The notes under the pieces are model-generated. The model was not told the DNA's origin. It saw only the letters and a program-made list of their open reading frames with translations, and did no database searches. Of a stretch of 64,000 bases of DNA, positions 35,346 through 40,995 are shown piece by piece; position 1 is the stretch's first letter, and each line of letters begins with the position of its first letter. The stretch is from assembly GCA_017451525.1 (NCBI GenBank), contig JAFTOD010000001.1, positions 310,001-374,000 on the forward strand. The letters are read 5' to 3'. The position numbers and the translations under genes were made by a program. This DNA comes from Paludibacteraceae bacterium. GTDB taxonomy: Bacteria; Bacteroidota; Bacteroidia; Bacteroidales; Paludibacteraceae.

Positions 35346-36736
35346 CCAAACAAGAAACTGCTATCAAGTACATTACCGAGAATTATTTGGACTATAATCG
35401 ACTGCGACATGATGTGATTGCAGATAAAATGCAAGTACGCGATGAAACGGAGTGGCGGGAGATGACGAAGCATGACATTAACTCTATTGTCTGCCACTGT
35501 GCGCAGGAGTATGATGCGAATATCACCTCACGCGAAGTAATGACCGCCCTGCAATCCGACCTCATACCCGATGTGCACCCGCTACGCGAGTATGTGCTAT
35601 CATGCGGAGAATGGACGGCGGAGCAGCCTGATTGGATCGACCTTGTCGCCTCTCAAGTCCACGTGCGCGAGAGCGCGACAGATCGGTGCGAAGCACCTGT
35701 AGATCGCCACTTCGTGGCTGTAGATGGTAGATCGGCTGCGCCTGTAGTATTTCACAACGAATCCACAGCGAGCAACGCGAGCGAACTACAGTGTAGCGCA
35801 AGCGAAACGAACTACAGCGAAGCGACCCACAGCTCGCAAAGCGAGCGATCTGAAGCAGACCGACTTTGGAGAGTCTGCTTTAAAAAGTGGTTTGTGGCGA
35901 TGGTGACGAGTTGGATGAAAGATGAGGTGGTAAATCATCAGGTGCTGGTGCTAATCGGTAAACAAGGTATCTTTAAGACCACTTGGCTCGAACATCTGAT
36001 ACCGCCACATCTGCGTGCGTATGCGTGTAAGTTGGCGAATAGCAACGATCTGAACAAAGATGAACGGCTGCGTATTGCGGAGTTTGGGCTTATCTCCCTT
36101 GATGAGATAGACTCGATGAACAACCGCGAACTCAACCAACTGAAGTCCGTCATCACTGCCACCGATGTGAACGAGCGTGCTGCATATGCCTACACCAAAG
36201 AGCGACGCGTGCGATTGGCGAGTTTCTGCGCCAGTGGTAACAGGCGGGATTTCCTGACGGATATTACGGGCAATAGGCGTTGGTTGCCGTTTGAGGTGGA
36301 GAGTATTCAAAATCCGTTTTACACCCTCCTGCCTTACGAGCGGATGTATGCGCAAGCATGGGCATTGGCACAAGATCCGTTGTTTAGTTACTGGTTCGAC
36401 TTGGACGAGATAGAGGTGCTGGAGGAGCATAATCAGCATTTTAGGGATGAGAGTAATGAGGAGCAGTTGTTGCCGATACTGTTTGATGTGCCTGCCGAGG
36501 GCAGAGGGGAGTTTATGACGACGGCACAGATAAGTGAGCGATTGGTGACATACGGCAATATCAAGAAGCCGATGGCGTTAGGTCGTTTAGGAGTACTCAT
36601 GGGTAGTATGGGATATAGATCTGTTACACGAGGCAATAGGCAAGCACGTTTGCGCGGATGGATTGTATATCAACGAGATACAGAAGAAATTGCTGCTAAC
36701 AAAAAACTTTTAGCTAAAGAATGTGTAACAGTGTAA
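35342..36736 (+). CDS. VapE/VirE-family primase-helicase-like ATPase
   Basis: A 464-residue protein of the VapE (virulence-associated E) ATPase group, found in phages, satellites and islands where it acts in replication. The P-loop is GKQGIFKTT (206-214), with ISLDEIDS as Walker B and TGNRRWLPFEV near the sensor/arginine region. The N-terminal 105 residues lack a recognisable primase domain. Residues about 107-172 (DNA 35660-35858) are an in-frame insert of short words and palindromes (DRCEAPVDRHFVAVDGRS...), not part of the fold. The longer open frame starting at 35273 is rejected because it runs through the HTH gene. The 3' end lies in one arm of an inverted repeat. Confidence 0.85.
   Translation: MTKQETAIKYITENYLDYNRLRHDVIADKMQVRDETEWREMTKHDINSIVCHCAQEYDANITSREVMTALQSDLIPDVHPLREYVLSCGEWTAEQPDWIDLVASQVHVRESATDRCEAPVDRHFVAVDGRSAAPVVFHNESTASNASELQCSASETNYSEATHSSQSERSEADRLWRVCFKKWFVAMVTSWMKDEVVNHQVLVLIGKQGIFKTTWLEHLIPPHLRAYACKLANSNDLNKDERLRIAEFGLISLDEIDSMNNRELNQLKSVITATDVNERAAYAYTKERRVRLASFCASGNRRDFLTDITGNRRWLPFEVESIQNPFYTLLPYERMYAQAWALAQDPLFSYWFDLDEIEVLEEHNQHFRDESNEEQLLPILFDVPAEGRGEFMTTAQISERLVTYGNIKKPMALGRLGVLMGSMGYRSVTRGNRQARLRGWIVYQRDTEEIAANKKLLAKECVTV
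35660..35858. repeat. Modular palindrome array inserted in the VapE-like gene
   Basis: Words agatcg, ctgtaga and gaactacag separate distinct perfect palindromes: GGTGCGAAGCACC (35685), CCACTTCGTGG (35707), GGCTGCGCC (35734) and GCTCGCAAAGCGAGC (35833). The same words occur inside the RNase H gene at 55.8 kb. Confidence 0.7.
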
Positions 36737-36808
36737 CACTTCTTTTACTATTCTCGTCCGCGCGTGTACGGGGACGAGACATAAGAAATAGTTGTTACAC
36801 CGTTACAC
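36723..36808. repeat. Nested inverted repeats after the VapE-like gene
   Basis: GTGTAACAGTGTAAC (36723-36737) is an inverted copy of GTTACACCGTTACAC (36794-36808) with one mismatch; each arm is itself a direct repeat of GTGTAAC. Between them a perfect stem TCTCGTCC/GGACGAGA (36752-36779). The left arm encodes the last VapE codons. Directly repeated 7-mers next to a replication ATPase resemble iterons. Confidence 0.65.
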
Positions 36809-36845
36809 GCAAAATACCCCTTAAATTAACTAAATTTTTACAACT

Positions 36846-37031
36846 ATGAACAAAAGTCAAATTCGATTTGCGATGGCAGCACACGCTGCATGGATTGTAA
36901 TGAAAAACCCAGTATTAACACGCGTTTATATGGAGCAATGGGAACGTATGTACCCACGACCATTGTCGGTGGAAGGCGAAGAACTGACACTGTATGGGTA
37001 TGTGTTTCAAGTGATGTATAAGGCTGCGTGA
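36846..37031 (+). CDS. Small hypothetical protein of the island
   Basis: A 61-residue protein I do not recognise: basic at the start, with AAHAAWIVMKNPVLTRVYMEQW then a short strand-rich end (LTLYGYVFQVMYKAA). It is probably helical and soluble. Support is the ATG after an AT-rich leader (actaaatttttacaact) that resembles the leader of the gene at 38913 (cctaaattttaact). Coding status is likely but not certain. Confidence 0.5.
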   Translation: MNKSQIRFAMAAHAAWIVMKNPVLTRVYMEQWERMYPRPLSVEGEELTLYGYVFQVMYKAA

Positions 37032-37051
37032 TGGCATAGCGAAAGGCAACC

Positions 37052-37085
37052 GATGTGCTATAGTGGTCGCGAAATGGTCGTGAAA
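37052..37085. repeat. Copy of the GATGTGCTA-AGTGGTCGCG repeat
   Basis: GATGTGCTATAGTGGTCGCG then aaatggtcgtga; the first 20 bases match 11524 with one change. Confidence 0.6.
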
Positions 37086-37133
37086 CAGGTAGCGCATTTC
37101 AAGAAACAGAATAACACATATTTGATACGTATT

Positions 37134-37328
37134 ATGTTAGTTTCTTTTCAATCGCCAGTAGCGGGAGCAATTGGTCAGTTAGAACATAACGGGAAATTTT
37201 ATATTCGCAGGATGTATGGCAAGTACATCCTGCAACGCTGCCCTAATCGCAGGGGGCATGTGGCTACACCCGCAGAAAAAGAAAATCAACAACGATTTAT
37301 TCAGCAGTATAGAAAAACGAAGCAATGA
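37134..37328 (+). CDS. Small hypothetical protein of the island
   Basis: A 64-residue basic protein (MLVSFQSPVAGAIGQLEHNG, then KFYIRRMYGKYILQRCPNR, TPAEKENQQRFIQQYRKTKQ). The layout of a strand-rich start followed by a TPAEKENQQRF helix resembles the start of the larger proteins at 38913 and 39442, so it may be a truncated relative. Its stop overlaps the next ATG (ATGA), which supports translation of both. Confidence 0.5.
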   Translation: MLVSFQSPVAGAIGQLEHNGKFYIRRMYGKYILQRCPNRRGHVATPAEKENQQRFIQQYRKTKQ

Positions 37329-37504
37329 AGTCCTATACCAAAGCCGAACTCTCCCGCGCAGCGGGAGTGAGTCCAGAGACCTTTCGCCGTTGGCTGAAGA
37401 CCGACCATGCTTTTCTGGAAGCCAATGGCATCCGCCCAACCACCAAGCTCTTTCCACCTAAGGTGGTGAAGTACTTGTGTGAGAAGTATGATATAGAGAT
37501 ATAG
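37325..37504 (+). CDS. Small DUF4248-like helix-turn-helix protein
   Basis: A 59-residue protein: MKSYTKAELSRAAGVSPETF with RRWLKTDHAFLEANG and FPPKVVKYLCEKYDIEI. The first half is a MerR/excisionase-like HTH; the overall pattern matches the short DUF4248 proteins that accompany VirE/VapE genes in Bacteroides islands. Translation is coupled to the preceding frame through an ATGA overlap. It probably binds DNA in the island. Confidence 0.65.
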   Translation: MKSYTKAELSRAAGVSPETFRRWLKTDHAFLEANGIRPTTKLFPPKVVKYLCEKYDIEI

Positions 37505-37572
37505 TCAAATTGTAAAATTAATAGTGAGGAGCAGCTTATAGCAATATAATTACATGTTTTGTGCAAAATTTA

Positions 37573-37603
37573 TTGCAAAATCAAGAAAATATTAGTACCT
37601 TTG
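37573..37603 (+). promoter_or_regulatory. Promoter of the Abi gene
   Basis: TTG (37573-37575), 20 bases, TACCTTTG (37596-37603); ATG 20 bases downstream. Confidence 0.75.
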
Positions 37604-37622
37604 CACGAAATTTGTAAATAGT

Positions 37623-38498
37623 ATGTCAAAGCAAGCGACCTATATTGAAGAACAAATCCAACTCATGCAAGAGCGTGGTATGGTTATAACAGACACAAAT
37701 AAAGCAAAGGAGATTTTATTGGATGTTGGATATTATAGATTAGGTTTTTATACATATCCATTTGAACTATATCCAAATGTTAATCCTCGTTCGCATCAAT
37801 ACAAACCAGGCACAGACTTTAATCAAATTATAGATTTGTATTATTTTGACCATGATTTGCGGCATGTACTTTTGAAATATATTAGTCGTATAGAGGTTAA
37901 TCTACGAACTTTTATCACATATACATGCAGTAATTACTATAAGTCTAATCCAACATGGTTTGTGTCTCCAAAAGCTGTTACTCGCAAATTTCGACAAGAA
38001 TTTGAACAAAAGATATATTCGACTTTACGTCAGAACCCATGCATTGCTAAGCATCACAAAAGATATGATAATGATAAATTTGCTCCTGCATGGAAGACCA
38101 TGGAATTTATGACATTAGGTAGTATTATTACACTCTATGAAAATCTATTGGACAAATCTTTGAAATTGCAAATAGCTCAACATTATGGATTAAATACCAT
38201 TGCGTTGTTTGAAAATTATTTACAAACCATCAAAGTAATTCGAAATGCATGTGCACACGGTAACCATATTTTTGATCTTCAACTAATCAAGGCGGTCAAA
38301 AAAGGACCATTGGCAAATTATGATGACAAACATCGCCATAACATATATTCAGTATTGTTAGTTGTTCTTTATTTTCTCCATATAATCTCAGAAAACAGAG
38401 AAGAAGAACTGAAACTAACACTAAAAGAGCATATTCAAACATACAAAAATAGAGATCATGTCACAATTTTGAACGATTTTTTGCAAAATATTTTGTAG
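37623..38498 (+). CDS. Abi_2-family (AbiD/AbiF-like) HEPN abortive-infection protein
   Basis: A 291-residue protein of the Abi-like family, which aborts phage infection. The start YIEEQIQLMQERGMVI, the YYRLGFYTYPF segment and LRHVLLKYISRIEVNLRT follow family members; RNACAH (207-212) is the R-x4-H motif of HEPN ribonucleases, so the protein probably cleaves RNA and acts as a toxin. The gene is clearly more AT-rich than its neighbours, a sign of separate acquisition, and has its own promoter. A small RNA gene with promoter and terminator begins within its last codons. AbiF-type toxins have been linked to RNA antitoxins, so the pair is read here as a possible toxin-RNA antitoxin unit. Confidence 0.88.
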   Translation: MSKQATYIEEQIQLMQERGMVITDTNKAKEILLDVGYYRLGFYTYPFELYPNVNPRSHQYKPGTDFNQIIDLYYFDHDLRHVLLKYISRIEVNLRTFITYTCSNYYKSNPTWFVSPKAVTRKFRQEFEQKIYSTLRQNPCIAKHHKRYDNDKFAPAWKTMEFMTLGSIITLYENLLDKSLKLQIAQHYGLNTIALFENYLQTIKVIRNACAHGNHIFDLQLIKAVKKGPLANYDDKHRHNIYSVLLVVLYFLHIISENREEELKLTLKEHIQTYKNRDHVTILNDFLQNIL

Positions 38499-38522
38499 TT
38501 TGAAAATTTATTTGTACCTTTG
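38492..38522 (+). promoter_or_regulatory. Promoter of the small RNA
   Basis: TTTG (38492-38495, inside the last Abi codons), 19 bases, TACCTTTG (38515-38522). No start codon with a frame follows. Confidence 0.78.
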
Positions 38523-38526
38523 CAGC

Positions 38527-38619
38527 GTCGTTTGAGACAGTGTCCGTATTGGCAAGTCCAATATCTACACTTAAAAAGGTAAAAGACAACACTCCATGTC
38601 GAGTGTTGTCGCTTTTTTC
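38527..38619 (+). ncRNA. Small structured RNA, candidate antitoxin of the Abi protein
   Basis: About 90 nt from the predicted start to the T tract. An outer stem AGTGT (38539-38543)/ACACT (38567-38571) encloses TATTGG/CCAATA (38547-38552/38558-38563) with loop CAAGT. A short A-rich link leads to the terminator hairpin GACAACACTC/GAGTGTTGTC. No open frame of note. Its own promoter, immediate position after an AbiF-like gene, and compact hairpins agree with the RNA element known near abiF genes; identity with that motif is not verified. Confidence 0.65.
38585..38619 (+). terminator. Terminator of the small RNA
   Basis: Perfect 10-bp stem GACAACACTC/GAGTGTTGTC, loop CATGTC, then GCTTTTTTC. Confidence 0.9.
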
Positions 38620-38699
38620 TCATCCCCTCCGAAACTACTTTATTCTACTTTATCCCACCGCAAACCCACACAAGCCCACAACGCTGTGTGGGTTTGTTG

Positions 38700-38707
38700 T
38701 ATCTTTG
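38700..38707 (+). promoter_or_regulatory. -7 box before the structured leader
   Basis: TATCTTTG at 38700-38707, directly preceding element A of the inverted pair. Just upstream, AACCCACACA/TGTGTGGGTT (38663-38694) forms a hairpin where the -33 element would be. Confidence 0.45.
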
Positions 38708-38711
38708 CACT

Positions 38712-38806
38712 CGCGTTCGGTAAGCAGGTCGCAATAACCGATGCCTTGCATCATTAGGCGACTGCTACCTCCGCTCTATCCTCGAACCCACGAGGTTCTC
38801 GGATGG
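38712..38806 (+). repeat. Structured element A (inverted pair)
   Basis: About 95 bases with two hairpins: GATGC-CTT-GCATC and GAACC-CACGA-GGTTC. Conserved flanks with the inverted copy B are GTTCGG, ACCGA, TTAGG, CCTCC, CTCTATCCTCGA and CTCGGATG. Confidence 0.7.
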
Positions 38807-38912
38807 ATACAAGGAATACCTACGCGAAAAAAAACGAAAAAATAGATGTCCTAGAAATTCTAGATACTCTAGAGACATTGAAAATCCTAATTATTAAACC
38901 TAAATTTTAACT

Positions 38913-39224
38913 ATGGCAATTATCAAAAATTCCACTCCTTTTGATTCGATTCAGAAGAAGTTCTCGGGTTCGGATGAGATTCATTTCCGCAACCGCAAGA
39001 AAGACAATGCCACCATTGGTGTGCGTGTGAAGAACCCTTACGACGGAGGCAACTCTGAAGCTCAACAAGCCGTGCGTAACGCTTTCAAAGCAGCACAAAC
39101 GCAAGCGACAACCATTCTCGCCGACCCAGAGCAACGAGCTACCTACGAGGCAAAATTCAAAGCGCAAAAGAAGTACATCACACTGCGTGGGTATGTGGTG
39201 GCGCAAGTCTTCGCGAAGCAGTAA
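38913..39224 (+). CDS. Hypothetical island protein, paralogue of the 39442 product
   Basis: A 103-residue basic, soluble protein. MAIIKNSTPFDSIQKKFSG and DEIHFRNRKKDNATIGVRV form a strand-rich start; a long helix (AQQAVRNAFKAAQTQATTIL) and the ending YITLRGYVVAQVFAK follow. The product at 39442 has the same order and a similar end (YKTFRAFVFNICK), so they are paralogues. No known function; the fold could bind DNA or form phage-like structure. The gene lies between inverted elements A and B. Confidence 0.65.
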   Translation: MAIIKNSTPFDSIQKKFSGSDEIHFRNRKKDNATIGVRVKNPYDGGNSEAQQAVRNAFKAAQTQATTILADPEQRATYEAKFKAQKKYITLRGYVVAQVFAKQ

Positions 39225-39238
39225 GCTTCGCTAGTGGA

Positions 39239-39300
39239 AAAAGTTTCACGCAGTAGAGCTGCGATGAAACCCTTAAAAACATTTAAACCTATTAAACATT
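39239..39300. repeat. GTTTCA hairpin-word repeat
   Basis: aagtttca then CGCAGTAGAGCTGCG (palindrome) then atgaaacccttaaaaac and atttaaacctattaaac: the same organisation as at 12.0 kb with another stem. Confidence 0.5.
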
Positions 39301-39344
39301 AACCCTTAACCCCTCCAACGGCATGGAGGAGCCTCCATCGAAAA

Positions 39345-39440
39345 CATCCGAGAGCTTCGTGAGCTCGAGGATAGAGTGGAGGCATCGGACGCCCTAACGA
39401 CAACGAGGTTGTCGGTCAATGCGTTCGATTGCCGAACACG
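39345..39440 (-). repeat. Structured element B (inverted copy of A)
   Basis: On the minus strand the order is GTTCGG, ACCGA, hairpin GACAAC-CTC-GTTGTC, TTAGG, CCTCC, CTCTATCCTCGA, hairpin GAGCT-CACGA-AGCTC, CTCGGATG. Both stems differ from A yet remain paired. Confidence 0.7.
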
Positions 39441-39441
39441 A

Positions 39442-39771
39442 ATGGCTGGAAGTGTATTTTACTTAGCGCCCGTAGATAATGCATCGGGCAAGATCTTTGG
39501 CAAAAAACAAAAATGGATGGCAGTACGCCGATTGACAGGTAAACGTCAACGCGGGTGCGCTGTGACAGGCGAACGCACCACCGCCGTGACAGAGAAAGAA
39601 CAAACATGGCGTACACAGTTTGCGCAAATCGCTGCTGCTACTCGCGAACGTATGGTTGACCCTAATTTCTTACCCGGTGACCAAGCAGCATATGCTAAGC
39701 AATCCAAGTATAAGACTTTCCGCGCATTTGTTTTCAACATCTGCAAAGAGGAAGTGCTGAATGGGAAGTAA
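39442..39771 (+). CDS. Hypothetical island protein, paralogue of the 38913 product
   Basis: A 109-residue basic protein. MAGSVFYLAPVDNASGKIFG and KKQKWMAVRRLTGKRQRGC make a strand-rich start like that of 38913, followed by a helical part (TEKEQTWRTQFAQIAAATRE) and an end YKTFRAFVFNICKEE. The frame is open upstream to 39376, but that portion is element B, and the ATG at 39442 immediately follows it. The function is unknown. Confidence 0.62.
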   Translation: MAGSVFYLAPVDNASGKIFGKKQKWMAVRRLTGKRQRGCAVTGERTTAVTEKEQTWRTQFAQIAAATRERMVDPNFLPGDQAAYAKQSKYKTFRAFVFNICKEEVLNGK

Positions 39772-39860
39772 GCTCGCAAAGCAAGTTGACCGCTGCGCTG
39801 TTAGACCACTGCGTTGTTAGAAGTTAGACCGTACCTGCGGTGCTGTTAGATCTTAGGAAT

Positions 39861-40046
39861 ATGAAAAAGATTCAGCTAATAACCGCCGTAGCATTGTGCA
39901 TCTTCGGCTGCACGATGCTGGTGGCGGGGTTTGTAACACCGCCTGTGGGCGAGATTCACCACTCGCTGTTGATAGCATTTGGAGAGATATTGACATTCTC
40001 AGGTTCACTCATAGGCATTGATTATAAGTATAGATATAAAGAGTAA
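39861..40046 (+). CDS. Small two-helix membrane protein (holin-like)
   Basis: A 61-residue protein with two hydrophobic segments, about 5-25 (LITAVALCIFGCTMLVAGFV) and 35-52, with a charged C-terminal end (YKYRYKE). It precedes a DUF5675 gene and a small lipoprotein with a spanin-like layout. Size, topology and place suggest a holin-like role in a lysis cassette, but no sequence family is recognised. Confidence 0.5.
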   Translation: MKKIQLITAVALCIFGCTMLVAGFVTPPVGEIHHSLLIAFGEILTFSGSLIGIDYKYRYKE

Positions 40047-40050
40047 AATT

Positions 40051-40548
40051 ATGTATATACGATTGATACGAAATAAGGCAAAAGGGAATGCAATCACAGG
40101 GCGATTGATAGTTGACAATGGACAATTAACAGTTGATACCTTGGAACATCTACAATACGCTATCCCTACGGGATTCTACCGCGTGCGACTAACCTACTCT
40201 CCCGCGTTTAAGGAAGTGTTGCCCATATTGGATGGTGTCTTGGGCTATGCTCAACAACCACATAACGGCATACACCGAACAGGTATCCGCATCCATGCGG
40301 GTAACACGATAGCCGACACGCGTGGGTGCATACTCGTTGGTTCTGCCGATATAGGCTATAAGGCGATGGGGCGATTAGGCGAAGAAGCGAGATTGTTATC
40401 CTCGCGCAAAGCGCTCAATGAGCTACGTGAGTATTTGTTGAACTATCAAAAACAATACCCAAATGAAGAAATGTATATTGAGATTACTGAACCTGATTGG
40501 TATCCTCTGTACGATGTGCCTTATGAGCGTGAGCTGCAAAACAATTGA
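40051..40548 (+). CDS. DUF5675-family protein
   Basis: A 165-residue soluble protein. Motifs IPTGFYRVRLTYSPAFKEVLP, GIRIHAGNTIADTRGCILVG (read in parts) are those of DUF5675, a family common in Bacteroidetes prophages and islands next to lysis genes; HxGN and DTxGCI residues resemble a catalytic His and Cys of an amidase or L,D-transpeptidase-like fold, but activity is not established. The segment RLIVDNGQLTVDT (DNA 40103-40139) is an in-frame copy of the interspersed gttgacaatggacaattaac words. The 3' end overlaps the next gene by 86 bases. Confidence 0.75.
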   Translation: MYIRLIRNKAKGNAITGRLIVDNGQLTVDTLEHLQYAIPTGFYRVRLTYSPAFKEVLPILDGVLGYAQQPHNGIHRTGIRIHAGNTIADTRGCILVGSADIGYKAMGRLGEEARLLSSRKALNELREYLLNYQKQYPNEEMYIEITEPDWYPLYDVPYERELQNN

Positions 40549-40861
40549 CAGTTCACAGTTGACAGTTGACAGTTTTGAGGTTCAGAAGTTTAGGAGTGTA
40601 GATACGGTTGTGGTGCGGGATAGTGTGTTTGTGAGCGAGAAGCAGCGTGGCGACACAGTGTATCTGACGCGGGTGGAATGGCGAGACAGATGGCGAACAC
40701 GAGTGGAACGCGATACCGTGGTGGATGTGCGAGTAGAAAAAGAGGTGGTACAACTGCCGCCAGAGCGGTATGTGCCGAAGTTCTATCGGTGGTGCACGGG
40801 ATTGCTGTTGGCAATCCTCATGCTGGCAACAGGACGCCTCGCGCTGAAGCGCTGGCTATAG
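40463..40861 (+). CDS. Small lipoprotein with coiled middle and C-terminal helix (spanin-like)
   Basis: A 132-residue protein beginning MKKCILRLLNLIGILC and ending its signal at MSVSC, a lipobox. Residues 27-32 come from another copy of the gacagttgacagtt words. A charged, possibly coiled region (VRDSVFVSEKQRGDTVYLTR, WRTRVERDTVVDVRVEKEV) leads to a C-terminal membrane helix (about 110-128). Embedding its start inside the preceding gene recalls Rz/Rz1 spanin pairs of phage lysis cassettes. The start could also lie slightly downstream; the signal peptide supports 40463. Confidence 0.55.
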   Translation: MKKCILRLLNLIGILCTMCLMSVSCKTIDSSQLTVDSFEVQKFRSVDTVVVRDSVFVSEKQRGDTVYLTRVEWRDRWRTRVERDTVVDVRVEKEVVQLPPERYVPKFYRWCTGLLLAILMLATGRLALKRWL

Positions 40862-40960
40862 GATATGGGACGCCCTACGGGCTATTGGATATTCGACGCT
40901 TCGCTATTGGACGGCTACGCCTATAGGACACCGCAAGCCGCTATTGGCGATAGGCAACAC
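40862..40960. repeat. CTATTGGA-type palindrome array
   Basis: The word ctattgga separates palindromes CGCCCTACGGGC, CGCTTCG, GGCTACGCC and CCGCAAGCCG. Related copies at 13366 and (inverted) about 11360. It marks the right edge of the island. Confidence 0.6.
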
Positions 40961-40995
40961 AGGGAGTGACCAAAGGGGAAGTGAATGCGCTGGAA

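Noticed and set aside
35660..35858. Possible CRISPR or integron attC array
   Set aside because: Words are too short and spacers are palindromes inside a reading frame; no integrase or cas genes.
38540..38737. 65-codon plus-strand frame after the Abi gene
   Set aside because: It runs through the terminator hairpin and T tract of the small RNA and has no family or start support.
39376..39441. Upstream extension of the 39442 gene
   Set aside because: These codons are part of structured element B, shared in inverted form with noncoding sequence at 38.7 kb.
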